This document shows, one piece after another, positions 35,238-42,928 of a stretch of DNA of 64,000 bases (the stretch's first letter is position 1; every line of letters starts with the position of its first letter). Under the pieces are notes generated by a model that searched no databases, was not told the origin of the DNA, and saw only the letters and a program-made list of their open reading frames with translations. Source of the stretch: Thermoflexus hugenholtzii (lineage in GTDB: Bacteria; Chloroflexota; Anaerolineae; Thermoflexales; Thermoflexaceae); assembly GCF_018771565.1 (NCBI RefSeq), contig NZ_CP076326.1, forward strand, positions 124,001 through 188,000, read 5' to 3'. The translations under genes were made by a program, and so were the position numbers.

Positions 35238-36176
35238 ATGGCGGCGCGCATCCTGGACGGGCGGGCGATGGCGGCCCGCTGGCGGGCGTGGGTCAAAGCC
35301 CAGGTGGAGGCCTTCCGGGCCCGCACCGGGCAGGTCCCTGGCCTGGTCACCGTCCTCATCGGCGATCACCCGGCCTCCCGGACCTACGTCCAGGCCAAGC
35401 AGAAAGCGTGCGCGGAGGTGGGGATCCGCGCCTTCGGCGAGCATCTCCCCGCCGACGTGGATCCGGAGACGGTGCGGGAGCGCGTGCAGGCCCTCGCTGC
35501 CCGCCCCGAGATCCACGGCATCCTGATCCAGCTGCCCCTCCCATCGCACCTCGATGAGGAGGAGATCCTGGGGGCCATCCCGCCGGAGAAGGATGTGGAC
35601 GGCTTCCATCCGGCGAACCTGGGACGGCTGGGCTTGAAGGGGAAGGATCCCTGTTTCATCCCCTGCACCCCTCTGGGGATCCTGGCCATGCTGCAGGAGG
35701 CCGGGATCCCCATCGCCGGACGCCACGCTGTGGTCCTGGGGCGCAGCCGCATCGTGGGGCTTCCCATGGCGCTGTTGCTGTTGCGGCTGGACGCCACCGT
35801 GACCCTCTGTCATTCCCGGACCCCCAATCTGGCGTCGCTGGCGCGGCAGGCGGACCTGCTGATCGCCGCCGTGGGGCGCCCGGGCCTGGTGCGGAGGGAG
35901 ATGGTGCGCCCGGGGGCGGTGGTGATCGATGTGGGGATCAACCGGGTGCCGGACCCCCAGGATCCGCGGGGTTATCGGCTGGTGGGGGACGTGGCCTTCG
36001 AGGAGGTGGCGCCCATTGCGGGCGCCATCACGCCGGTCCCCGGCGGGGTGGGCCCCATGACGGTCGCCATGTTGCTGGTCAACACCCTCAAGGCCGCCCA
36101 GCGTCAGGTGGAGGGTGCCGCCTCCCCCTGGCTCCCCGTGAGCCCGGCGCCGGAGCAGCCGGGCGGGGTCCAATAG
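35238..36176 (+). CDS. folD: Bifunctional methylenetetrahydrofolate dehydrogenase/cyclohydrolase
   Basis: The 312-residue enzyme converts 5,10-methylene-THF to 10-formyl-THF using NADP. Motifs: GDHPASRTYVQAKQKAC with the catalytic lysine, GILIQLPLPSHLDEEEILGAIPPEKDVDGFHP, PCTPLGIL, the nucleotide-binding VVLGRSRIVGLPMALLLL and the PVPGGVGPMTVAML signature. It starts 14 bases after the SPFH gene and may share its promoter. Confidence 0.96.
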   Translation: MAARILDGRAMAARWRAWVKAQVEAFRARTGQVPGLVTVLIGDHPASRTYVQAKQKACAEVGIRAFGEHLPADVDPETVRERVQALAARPEIHGILIQLPLPSHLDEEEILGAIPPEKDVDGFHPANLGRLGLKGKDPCFIPCTPLGILAMLQEAGIPIAGRHAVVLGRSRIVGLPMALLLLRLDATVTLCHSRTPNLASLARQADLLIAAVGRPGLVRREMVRPGAVVIDVGINRVPDPQDPRGYRLVGDVAFEEVAPIAGAITPVPGGVGPMTVAMLLVNTLKAAQRQVEGAASPWLPVSPAPEQPGGVQ

Positions 36177-36185
36177 CGGAAGGCG

Positions 36186-36770
36186 TCACGCTTCCGGTGG
36201 CTTCCAGCCGATCACCCAGAGGCGAAAGGAGCGGGCGTCGCGCTCGATTCGGGTCTGCAGATCGGAGGAGCGGGCCAGGGCTTCGATGACCTCCCCGGGG
36301 AGGAAGCGGCTTCGCAGCCCGAGCAACCGCTCCAGGAGGGCGATCCCTTTCACCGGCCACCGGCCGATGTCCGGCTCCTCGATCACCAGACGTCCGCCCG
36401 GCCGGAGCACCCGGGCGGCCTCCCGGATGGCGGCCCCGGCGTCGATGAAGTGGTGCAGGGCGTCGACGATGATCACCCGGTCGAAGGAGGCATTGGGGAA
36501 GGGCAGCCGCTCGGCCAGGGCCTGCACGGGGAGGAGCCCGGGGCGGCGTCGCGCCACCCGGAGCATCCCCTGGGCGGCGTCCGCCACCACCGCGGCGCTG
36601 ACCTGACCGCGTAATGCCCAGGCCACCCGACCGGTCCCCCCGCCGAGGTCCAGCAGCCGTCCTTCCGCCGGGAGGACGAGATGGTGGGCCAGAGGCTCCG
36701 GATCCAGGAAGCGGATCGCCGCGTCGTAGAAGGGCGCCACCCATTCGAACAGCCAGTTGGATCCCATCAC
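36186..36770 (-). CDS. Class I SAM-dependent methyltransferase
   Basis: The 194-residue protein has the SAM-binding LLDLGGGTGRVAWALRG (motif I, about 38-54), ADAAQGMLRVARRR, DRVIIVDALHHF and AARVLRPGGRLVIEEPD blocks of UbiE/COQ5-like enzymes. The substrate is unknown. It converges with folD (9 bases between stops) and is divergent from the eIF2B-like gene. Confidence 0.88.
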   Translation of the reverse strand: MMGSNWLFEWVAPFYDAAIRFLDPEPLAHHLVLPAEGRLLDLGGGTGRVAWALRGQVSAAVVADAAQGMLRVARRRPGLLPVQALAERLPFPNASFDRVIIVDALHHFIDAGAAIREAARVLRPGGRLVIEEPDIGRWPVKGIALLERLLGLRSRFLPGEVIEALARSSDLQTRIERDARSFRLWVIGWKPPEA

Positions 36771-36814
36771 GCGCTCCGTCTTTCAGGGGGTTGCGGTGCA
36801 ATGATAATTTTTGT

Positions 36815-36842
36815 AGGAGGGGCTTTCGCCCCTCTCCCGATG
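36815..36842. repeat. Half of a REPIN-like element
   Basis: TGTAGGAGGGGCTTTCGCCCCTC begins like the 70-base units at 24286 and 39862 but the second half is absent. It lies in the divergent region between the methyltransferase and the eIF2B-like gene. Confidence 0.7.
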
Positions 36843-36921
36843 TTCGATTTTGCCACAGAATGGGGCCGACGCGACTCCGTCTAAGAGGCGGGGAGGATCC
36901 GGCGCCGGAGAGGGCTTGGGC

Positions 36922-37764
36922 GTGGACTGGCAGGAGCGGTTGCGGGCGTATCAGGCGGACCGGGTCTCGGGGGCCATGGCCCTGGCGGATCAGGCCGCGT
37001 GGATCCTGGAGGCGTGGGCGCAGGCCGCCCCGGCGGAACGGATGGAGGACCTCCGCGCCGGGCTGGAGGCGTTGCTGGCCGCCCTGCACGCCGCGCACCC
37101 GGATATGGCCCCGCCGCTGCATCTTGCCGCCGCCGCCCGGCGGGCGCTGGCGGAGGCCCCCGATCCTCCGGCCGCGCGAGCGGCGCTCTCCGCGGCCGCT
37201 CGGGCCTTCCGGGAGCGGCTGGAGGCCCATGAGGAGGCGGCGGCCCGGCACGCGGCGGCCCTCCTGCATAGGGCCCGCGTGATCATGACCCACTCCCGCA
37301 GCGGCACCGTCCTCCGTGCCCTGGCCTTCCTCGCCCGGGAGGGCCATCCCCTGGAAGTGATCTGCCCCTTCTCGGAACCCGGTGGGGAGGGCCGACGGAT
37401 GGCGGAGGACGTGGCCGCCCAGGGTCACTCCGCCCTCCTCCTCCCGGATCTGGTGGCCCTGCAATGGCTGCCGGAGGTGGATCTGGTCCTGGTGGGGGCC
37501 GACGCCTGGGATGCGGAGGGGATCGTCAACAAGGTAGGGACGCGGGCCATCGCCCGGCTGGCCCGGGCGTTCGGACGGCCCTGCTGGGCGGTGACGGTCT
37601 CTGAGAAGCGCTGGCCGCCGGAGGCCGGCCTTCATCCCGCCCGCCGCCCGACCCCTCTCCCCCGGTCTGCAGAGGAAGCCCGGTGGTTCGAGTTCATCCC
37701 CTATGCCGAGCTGACCGGCCTGATCCGGGAGGACGGGCCGCACCCGGGCGGGCCACCCCCATGA
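36922..37764 (+). CDS. eIF-2B alpha/beta/delta-like protein
   Basis: The roughly 280-residue protein has the fold of eIF2B-alpha and ribose-1,5-bisphosphate or methylthioribose-1-phosphate isomerases: HRARVIMTHSRSGTVLRALAFLAREGHPLEVICPFSEPGGEGRRMAEDVAAQG, then DLVLVGADAWDAEGIVNKVGTRAIARLARAFGRPCWAVT. The catalytic residues of known isomerases cannot be assigned with confidence. I placed the start at GTG 36922 (VDWQERLRAYQ) with GAGAGGG upstream; the longer frame has no homology. Function unknown. Confidence 0.75.
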   Translation: MDWQERLRAYQADRVSGAMALADQAAWILEAWAQAAPAERMEDLRAGLEALLAALHAAHPDMAPPLHLAAAARRALAEAPDPPAARAALSAAARAFRERLEAHEEAAARHAAALLHRARVIMTHSRSGTVLRALAFLAREGHPLEVICPFSEPGGEGRRMAEDVAAQGHSALLLPDLVALQWLPEVDLVLVGADAWDAEGIVNKVGTRAIARLARAFGRPCWAVTVSEKRWPPEAGLHPARRPTPLPRSAEEARWFEFIPYAELTGLIREDGPHPGGPPP

Positions 37765-37885
37765 CCAAGGTCCTACCGCCCGGCCCGGCCTTCTGGATTA
37801 CACTGAGAAACAGAGCCTCCCTGCCTCGAGGACGGAACGGTCCAGGGCCGGGAGAGGACCCGATGATCTCAGGAGTGGAGCCCGG

Positions 37886-38035
37886 ATGCGCAATCGGATT
37901 CGGGAGCGGGGGCAGGGGCTGGTGGAATACGGCTTGCTCATCCTGTTGATTGCGCTGGTCGTCCTGGTGGCCCTGACCGTGTTCGGGCAGTCGGTCTCCT
38001 CTTTGTATTCCCAGGTGGTCTCCAGCTGGCCCTGA
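37886..38035 (+). CDS. Flp-type pilin, 49 residues, orphan
   Basis: A 49-codon frame reads MRNRIRERGQGLVEYGLLIL followed by a hydrophobic stretch and a short FGQSVSSLYSQVVSSWP tail. This is the Flp/Fap pilin layout: basic leader, cleavage after G9, then E at +5 and Y at +6 (QGLVEY), then one helix. ATG 37886 follows AGGAGTGGAGCCCGG. No tad/flp assembly genes (ATPase, prepilin peptidase, secretin) are in the window, so assembly genes must be elsewhere. Call by motif and size; confidence is moderate to good. Confidence 0.82.
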   Translation: MRNRIRERGQGLVEYGLLILLIALVVLVALTVFGQSVSSLYSQVVSSWP

Positions 38036-38268
38036 GCGCCTCGCGCCGGAGCACCTTCAATCGCCCCCAGCGCGGCTTGCCGCGCATCTCGCCTCATCGG
38101 GCCCGCAGACGCCGAGCTTCCTCGTCCGCTGATTCCTTTCCGGCAAGCGGAGGGCTTCCTCGTCTTTTCACGGATCGACCCTTCGGGTTTACAATCTAAC
38201 CCACGGACGCCGCGCGGCGCATCCGGTGTGGATTGTGGAGAACCCAAGATCGTGCGAGGAGGAACGGC

Positions 38269-39639
38269 ATGCCCTTTCCCCCCACGCCGATGACCATCCG
38301 CTGTCCGTTCTGCGGTCAGCCGGTGCAGGTCCCGGTCCGTCAGATCATCGACGTTTCGGAGGAGCCTCCGCTCAAGCGGTTGCTTCTGGCCGGGCGTCTC
38401 AACGCCTTCGTCTGCCCCCGGTGCGGCAACCGGGTGAGCTTCGCCGCGCCCTTCCTGTATCACGACCCGGAGAAGGAGCTGGCCTTCGTCTTCATCCCGA
38501 TCCAGGCGGACCTGAAGGAGACCGACCGCCAGCGTATCGTGGGGCAGCTCGTGGAGACGGTGTTGCGCCAGTTGCCCCGGGAGAAGCGCAAGGCCTATCT
38601 GCTCCAGCCCAAGGAGTTTTTCACCATCCCGAGCATGCTGGAGGCCATCCTCCGGGCCGATGGCTACACAGATGAGGACCTCAAGGCCATGGAGGAACGG
38701 ACGCTCCTGCTGCATCGCCTCCTGAACGCCCGGCGCATCGAAGACGCGGAGGAGATCATCCGGGAGAACGCCGAGAAGATGAACGGCGAGTTCTTCCGGC
38801 TCTTCCAGGAAGCTCTGGCGGCGGTCCAGGAGGAGGGCTCGGCGGAGGAGTTCGCGCGTCTGATGGCCATCCGGGATCGCCTGCTGGAGCTCACCCCTTA
38901 TGGGCAGATGGTTCGGGCTCGGACGCAGGTGGTGGAGAAATTCACCCGGGCGCCCAGCTCAGAGACCCTGCTGGAGGCGCTACTGGAGGCTCCGGATGAG
39001 GCGACCCGCCGGACCCTGGTGGCCCTGGGCCGTCCCTTCCTGGACTATCGCTTCTTCCAGAACCTGACGCGTCGGATCGAGGAGGCGGAGCAGGCCGGGC
39101 GCGCCGAGGAGGCCGAACGCCTGATCGCCCTGCGCCGGGAGATCCTCGAGGCCCGCGAGGCGGTGGATCAGGAGATCCAGCGGGTATATGAGGAGCGGGC
39201 CCGTCTGATCCGGGAGCTCCTGAGCGCCCCCTCGGAGCGCGAGCTGCAGGAGCGGCTGGTCCAGCACCTCGCCGAGCTGGACGACATCTTCTTCGATGTC
39301 CTGCAGATGAACATCCGGGCGGCTCTGGAGGAGGGGGAGACCCGGCTGGCCCAGGCCCTGGACCTCCTGGGGCGGATCGCGATGGCCGTTCTGCAGCAGA
39401 CGCTGCCGCCCGAGCTGCGGCTGCTCAACGCCCTGCTCAACACCCCCTCCGAGGAGGGGCGCCGTCGGCTCCTGGAGCGCAACCGCCGCCTCCTGACCCC
39501 GGAGTGGCTCCAGTGGCTGCAGCAGATGGAGGGGCGCATGCGGGAGGAGGGGCGGGCGGAGGTCGCCGAGCAGATCGCCGCCATCCGCACCATGGCCGAA
39601 CAGGTCGCCGCCACCCCGGCCATCCTCCGCCCTTCCTAA
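38269..39639 (+). CDS. CpXC-domain protein with long alpha-helical tail
   Basis: The 456-residue protein starts with a zinc-ribbon-like pair, MTIRCPFCGQPVQVPVRQIID and NAFVCPRCGNRVSFAAPFLYHDPEKELAFVFIP, matching the CpXC domain, followed by some 330 residues of charged helices (repeated E-E-A-E-R-L/I-A-L-R patterns) without recognised enzyme motifs. No signal or membrane segment. GCGAGGAGGAACGGC precedes ATG 38269. It is monocistronic. The family has no known biochemical role. Confidence 0.75.
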   Translation: MPFPPTPMTIRCPFCGQPVQVPVRQIIDVSEEPPLKRLLLAGRLNAFVCPRCGNRVSFAAPFLYHDPEKELAFVFIPIQADLKETDRQRIVGQLVETVLRQLPREKRKAYLLQPKEFFTIPSMLEAILRADGYTDEDLKAMEERTLLLHRLLNARRIEDAEEIIRENAEKMNGEFFRLFQEALAAVQEEGSAEEFARLMAIRDRLLELTPYGQMVRARTQVVEKFTRAPSSETLLEALLEAPDEATRRTLVALGRPFLDYRFFQNLTRRIEEAEQAGRAEEAERLIALRREILEAREAVDQEIQRVYEERARLIRELLSAPSERELQERLVQHLAELDDIFFDVLQMNIRAALEEGETRLAQALDLLGRIAMAVLQQTLPPELRLLNALLNTPSEEGRRRLLERNRRLLTPEWLQWLQQMEGRMREEGRAEVAEQIAAIRTMAEQVAATPAILRPS

Positions 39640-39764
39640 CCGGCTTCCGCCGCGACCTTTTTCGCTATGGCGAGGGAGAAAGGCCGTCCACGAATGGAGC
39701 ACGCATACACGAATGAGGAGAAGCGGAGGCTCCGAAGGAAGCGTTCGTGGATGGCCCCCCTCCT

Positions 39765-39834
39765 TGTCGGAGCGGCTTTCGCCGCCACCCTATGGGATCG
39801 ATGACAGGGGTTCGGGGCTGAAGCCCCTCCCGTA
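39765..39834. repeat. REPIN-like element, diverged copy B
   Basis: The 70-base stretch carries GGAGCGGCTTTCGCCGC at one end and GTTCGGGGCTGAAGCCCCTCC at the other, parallel to the complete unit at 39862-39932, but its termini are mutated (TGTCGGAG, CTCCCGTA). Confidence 0.65.
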
Positions 39835-39835
39835 A

Positions 39836-39853
39836 GCCGAAATTCATTTCGGC
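39836..39853. repeat. CGAAAT-NN-ATTTCG hairpin
   Basis: GCCGAAATTCATTTCGGC, a perfect 8-bp-arm palindrome. It lies between two REPIN-like units, as does the similar hairpin at 24364, so the two repeat types travel together here. Confidence 0.75.
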
Positions 39854-39861
39854 ATCCGTGT

Positions 39862-39932
39862 TGTAGGAGCGGCTTTCGCCGCGACCTTCGTGTTATCGAA
39901 GACGGAGGTTCGGGGCGAAAGTCCCTCCTACA
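39862..39932. repeat. REPIN-like element, complete copy C
   Basis: A 71-base unit beginning TGTAGGAG and ending CTCCTACA with two inner hairpins (CGGCTTTCGCCG and GGGGCGAAAGTCCC). It is the inverse-orientation counterpart of copy A at 24286-24355, matching along the whole length with scattered changes. A half copy starts at 39946. Confidence 0.85.
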
Positions 39933-40000
39933 CAAAGATCAACCCTGTAGGAGCGGCTTTCACCGCGAACCTTGCTTGCGTCGCGAAGAGGCGTAAGGAG

Positions 40001-40828
40001 ATGAACCTTCCCGTAGGCGAATCGACCTCGGAGCGGGCATGGGAGGGGAACCCCATTCGGTTCCCCATGGGCGGTGCCGGGGGGCCGCCCCGGGCCGCCC
40101 GCGTGGTCCGGGTGATCCCGGAAAGCGAGCGGGTGAAGACCCTGATCCTCGACCTGCGGCTCCCGGCTCAGCCCGGCCAGTTCGTCATGGTCTGGCTGCC
40201 CGGCTATGAAGAGAAACCCTTCAGCCTGGCCGAGGCGGACCCGGTGGGGCTGACGGTGGCGCGGGTGGGCCCTTTCTCCGCCGCCCTTCATCATCTGGAG
40301 CTGGGGGATCCGGTATGGATCCGGGGGCCTCTGGGGCGCGGGTTCACCCTGGAGGGACGGCGGATCCTGCTGGTCGGCGGGGGATATGGGGTGGCGCCGC
40401 TGGCCTTCCTGGCTCGGGAGGCCCTCGCCCGGGGCATGGAGGTCACCGCCCTCACCGCCGCCCGCACCGCCGCGGACGTGCTGTATCGGGAGCGTTTTCG
40501 CGCCCTGGGCGCTCGGGTGGTCGTCGCCACGGAGGACGGCTCCGCCGGGGAGAGGGGGCGCGCCCCGGAGGTCGCCCGCCGCCTCCTGGAACAGGAGCCC
40601 TACGATGCCCTCTACGGATGCGGCCCGGAGGGGATGCTGGAGGCCTTGCGGGCCCTGGCGGCCGAGCGAGGCCTCCCCGCCCAGCTCAGCTACGAGGCCT
40701 ACATGCGGTGCGGCATCGGCCTGTGTGGATCCTGCGAGCGGGAAGGCCGGGTGCTGTGCCTCGAAGGCCCGGTGCTCCGCTTCGCCCCCGATGGAGGTCC
40801 CCCGGAGGAGGGGACGGGCTTTGCGTAA
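40001..40828 (+). CDS. pyrK: Dihydroorotate dehydrogenase electron-transfer subunit (PyrK-like)
   Basis: The protein (276 residues from ATG 40001; 254 from ATG 40067) has an FAD site (EKPFSLAEAD), an NAD site (VGGGYGVAPLAFLAREA) and a C-terminal 2Fe-2S cluster, MRCGIGLCGSCEREGRVLCLEGPVL, in the CX4CX2CX~9C pattern of PyrK. PyrK passes electrons from type 1B dihydroorotate dehydrogenase to NAD. No pyrD is next to it. The start is uncertain: 40001 has a purine run with no spacer, 40067 gives the conserved PRAARVVRVI beginning. Another reductase role, such as PaaE-like partner, is less likely from the cluster motif. Confidence 0.82.
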   Translation: MNLPVGESTSERAWEGNPIRFPMGGAGGPPRAARVVRVIPESERVKTLILDLRLPAQPGQFVMVWLPGYEEKPFSLAEADPVGLTVARVGPFSAALHHLELGDPVWIRGPLGRGFTLEGRRILLVGGGYGVAPLAFLAREALARGMEVTALTAARTAADVLYRERFRALGARVVVATEDGSAGERGRAPEVARRLLEQEPYDALYGCGPEGMLEALRALAAERGLPAQLSYEAYMRCGIGLCGSCEREGRVLCLEGPVLRFAPDGGPPEEGTGFA

Positions 40829-40861
40829 ACCCGGAGCCGGCCTGGTTGCGGGATCTTCCCG

Positions 40862-41383
40862 ATGATCGGTCCTTTTGTCTTCTGCCCTCGTTGTGGCGCC
40901 CGCCTGGCCCAGCAGTTCCTCTTCGGTCGGGAGCGACCGGTCTGCCCGGCCTGCGGCTACATCGTGTTCTACGATCCCAAGGTGGCGGTGGGGGCGCTGG
41001 TGGAGCACGAAGGGAAGGTGTTGCTGGTGCGCCGGCGTTACGATCCGGGCAAGGGGGGCTGGGCCCTCCCGGCCGGGTTCGTGGAGATCGACGAGGGGCC
41101 GGTGGCGGCGGCCATTCGGGAATGCCGGGAGGAGACCGGGCTGCTCATCCGCATCTGCGGCCTGCTGGACGTCTTCGCCGTCCCGACGGATCCCCGGGGT
41201 CCTGCGGTGTTCATTGTATATCGGGGGGTTCCGGTTGCGGGGGATCTGCGGCCGGGGGATGACGCCCTGGAGGCGGGCTTCTTTCCGCCGGACGGGTTGC
41301 CTTCCCCCCTGGTCTTCGCCAGCACCCGCCGGGCTCTCTGGCGCTGGCGCCGGGGAAAAGGGTTCGAGGGGAGGAGGTTCTGA
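40862..41383 (+). CDS. NUDIX hydrolase with N-terminal zinc ribbon
   Basis: The 173-residue protein begins with a zinc ribbon (FCPRCGARL...PVCPACGYIVFYDPKVAVGALVEHEGKVLLVRR) like the NADH pyrophosphatase NudC, and has the Nudix box GFVEIDEGPVAAAIRECREETGL (about 75-97) with its G-x5-E-x7-REUxEExGU pattern. These enzymes hydrolyse nucleoside diphosphates linked to another group. Substrate is not fixed, although the ribbon fits the NudC-like or ADP-ribose group. It lies 33 bases after the PyrK-like gene on the same strand. Confidence 0.92.
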   Translation: MIGPFVFCPRCGARLAQQFLFGRERPVCPACGYIVFYDPKVAVGALVEHEGKVLLVRRRYDPGKGGWALPAGFVEIDEGPVAAAIRECREETGLLIRICGLLDVFAVPTDPRGPAVFIVYRGVPVAGDLRPGDDALEAGFFPPDGLPSPLVFASTRRALWRWRRGKGFEGRRF

Positions 41384-41412
41384 GCGTAGAATGGAAGAGG
41401 GGAGGTGGGAAG

Positions 41413-41985
41413 ATGGCACGGGCGGTGACGGTGGAGGGCGTTCGGTTTGAGCGCTATGAGGCCTTCCGGAAGTGGGCGGAGGGCCAGCCGGGCTACTGGA
41501 TCCTCGTGCGGGGGGTCCCCATGCCGAGCCCATCCCCTTCGCGTAAACATCAAAAGATCTCGTTGCGTCTGCTCCTGCATCTCGTGGAAGCGGTTCTCCG
41601 GCCCGGGCTGGGGGAGGTATATGCCGCGCCCCTGGATGTGAAGCTGGGGGAGGACACAGTGTATCAGCCGGATCTGCTGGTGGTGTTGCGGGAGCATGCG
41701 GACCGGCTGCGGGAGACGCACATCGAGGGGGCGCCGGATTTGGTGGTGGAGGTGGTTTCGCCGTCGACGGCGTATCTGGATCTCCTGGAGAAGCGCTATG
41801 ACTACGGGCGAGCAGGGGTGCGAGAATACTGGGTGGTGGATCCGGAGACGCGGATGGTGGAGGTGTATGGATTGGAGGGGGAGCGGCTGGTGCTTTTAGA
41901 GGGAGCGCGTGGGACGGGACGGGTGCGCAGCCGTCTGATCCCCGGCTTGGAGGTGGACGTCGCGGATCTCTTCCGGGACCTGTGA
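41413..41985 (+). CDS. Uma2-family (DUF820) restriction-endonuclease-like protein
   Basis: The 190-residue protein has the Uma2 pattern: a PSPSRKHQKISLRLLLHL helix, then VYQPDLLVVLREH and PDLVVEVVSPSTAYLDLLEKRYDYGRAGVREYWVVDPETRMVEVY, where the D and E-x-V of the PD-(D/E)xK nuclease core can be seen. Uma2 genes are multi-copy in cyanobacteria and Chloroflexota and are of unknown role. AGGGGAGGTGGGAAG precedes ATG 41413. A 22-base echo of its 3' end lies at 42612-42633. Confidence 0.85.
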   Translation: MARAVTVEGVRFERYEAFRKWAEGQPGYWILVRGVPMPSPSPSRKHQKISLRLLLHLVEAVLRPGLGEVYAAPLDVKLGEDTVYQPDLLVVLREHADRLRETHIEGAPDLVVEVVSPSTAYLDLLEKRYDYGRAGVREYWVVDPETRMVEVYGLEGERLVLLEGARGTGRVRSRLIPGLEVDVADLFRDL

Positions 41986-42084
41986 TCGAAGACACGTCGG
42001 GAGGGCGGAGGCGGCTTCGGCGCTGGCGGCGCGTGTGGATCTGCGGAGCGAGAAGGCTCTCCACCGATTCGGGAGAGGGGCGGA

Positions 42085-42495
42085 ATGAAGGTGGCGATCG
42101 AGGTCCTGAAGCGAGAGATCCTGGAGCGGCTCCGGCCGCTGGATCCCGAGCGGGTGATCCTCTTCGGTAGCTACGCCTGGGGACACCCGACGGAGGACAG
42201 CGATATCGATCTCTACATCGTCACCAAAGATGATTTTCTGCCCCAAAGCTACGAGGAGAGGCGGGAGCTGGTGCGGCGGGTGTCCCGGGCGCTCTGGGAC
42301 CTCCGGCTGCGCGTCCCGATGGATCTGATCGTGCATACGCGGCCGATGAGCGAGCGATTCTTCCGGAACGGGGGCTCCATGGCCCGGGAGATTCAGGAAA
42401 GGGGGATCGTGTGGTATGAGTCGGGAGATCGCCCGGGAATGGTGGAGATCGGCGGAGGCCGACCTTCGGACGATCGAGCGGATCCCGGACGGTGA
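42085..42495 (+). CDS. MNT-type nucleotidyltransferase (minimal NTase)
   Basis: The 136-residue protein has the GSYAWGHPTEDSDIDLYIV core (residues about 28-46) with GS and D-x-D, then VPMDLIVHTRPMSERF. It starts at ATG 42085 and overlaps the HEPN fragment by 80 bases, as in HEPN-MNT toxin-antitoxin pairs where the MNT enzyme adenylylates and silences the HEPN RNase. Here the HEPN partner is broken. The last 20 residues (SGDRPGMVEIGGGRPSDDRADPGR) are the other-frame reading of the HEPN start and may not be conserved. Confidence 0.85.
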   Translation: MKVAIEVLKREILERLRPLDPERVILFGSYAWGHPTEDSDIDLYIVTKDDFLPQSYEERRELVRRVSRALWDLRLRVPMDLIVHTRPMSERFFRNGGSMAREIQERGIVWYESGDRPGMVEIGGGRPSDDRADPGR

Positions 42496-42526
42496 AGCCC
42501 TGACCCACGTCCTCGCTTCCCACATC
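42416..42526 (+). pseudogene. HEPN-domain gene, 5' fragment
   Basis: ATG 42416 opens MSREIAREWWRSAEADLRTI, followed by ERIPDGEALTHVLA, the first helix of a HEPN domain (about 34 residues). Exactly where the family continues with helix 2, the sequence switches into the palindromic element at 42527, so the rest of the gene, including the RX4-6H RNase motif, is missing. It follows the MNT gene in the usual order. Confidence 0.75.
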
Positions 42527-42591
42527 GTAGGACAACTGCTCGCAGTTGTCCTACAAGGCGGCCAGGCCCGACAAAATCGGGACACACCCCC
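42527..42591. repeat. Palindromic element, copy 2 (inverse orientation)
   Basis: A 13-base-arm palindrome (42527-42554, GTAGGACAACTGC arms) is followed by GGCCAGGCCCGACAAAATCGG and ACACACCCCC, the reverse complement of the element at 24611-24690. It interrupts the HEPN gene, which shows the element can move or recombine. Confidence 0.75.
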
Positions 42592-42611
42592 AAAGATCAG
42601 CCCGCGCAAGG

Positions 42612-42633
42612 CTCTTCCGGGACCTGGGATCGA
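42612..42633 (+). repeat. 22-base echo of the Uma2 3' end
   Basis: CTCTTCCGGGACCTGGGATC and the next two bases match 41968-41989 with one mismatch, covering the LFRDL end of the Uma2 gene and its stop region. It looks like the scar of a lost second Uma2 gene or of a local duplication. Confidence 0.6.
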
Positions 42634-42647
42634 TGGGAGGAGGCGGG

Positions 42648-42854
42648 ATGGAGCCGCTGGACCGCATCACGGTGGACCCGGGGATCTGCATGGGCCAGCC
42701 GACCATTCGAGGGATGCGGATCACGGCCAGTGTCATCGTAAAGATGCTGGCCGCCGGTCGCTCCATCTCCGAGATCCTCGAGGCCTACCCGGAGCTGGAG
42801 GAGGAGGACGTCGATCAGGTCCTGAAATATACATCCTTCATGCCCCGGGATTGA
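42648..42854 (+). CDS. DUF433 protein (antitoxin-like)
   Basis: The 68-residue product reads MEPLDRITVDPGICMGQPTI and then RGMRITASVIVKMLAAGRSISEILEAYPELEEEDVDQVLKY, the DUF433 winged-helix core. DUF433 genes usually precede a PIN-like DUF5615 gene as a toxin-antitoxin pair; no such gene follows, as an IS607-like element begins about 70 bases later. GGGAGGAGGCGGG precedes ATG 42648. The C-terminal YTSFMPRD is atypical and could be truncated. Confidence 0.82.
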   Translation: MEPLDRITVDPGICMGQPTIRGMRITASVIVKMLAAGRSISEILEAYPELEEEDVDQVLKYTSFMPRD

Positions 42855-42928
42855 AACGACAGATCCTCCGCCGGAGTCGCTGCGCGCTTTGTGGTTTCTC
42901 CATCAACCGTTCTGCAGCGCATCGTCAT

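Larger units (their letters stand above)
39640..40000. other. Gene-free 361-base repeat cluster
   Basis: Holds no supported gene. In order: a GTCCACGAA/TTCGTGGA inverted pair (about 39687-39752), a diverged REPIN-like unit, a CGAAAT hairpin, a complete REPIN-like unit and a half unit. Open frames in it are repeat translations. Confidence 0.7.

Noticed and set aside
36176-36198. Bidirectional terminator between folD and the methyltransferase gene
   Set aside because: A GGAAG/CTTCC stem exists but is short, bulged and lacks a T-run on either side.
40001-40828. PaaE, the missing phenylacetyl-CoA epoxidase reductase
   Set aside because: The 2Fe-2S motif is C-terminal of the PyrK type and the gene is 12 kb from the paa operon; PaaE has a plant-type ferredoxin domain with a different cysteine spacing.
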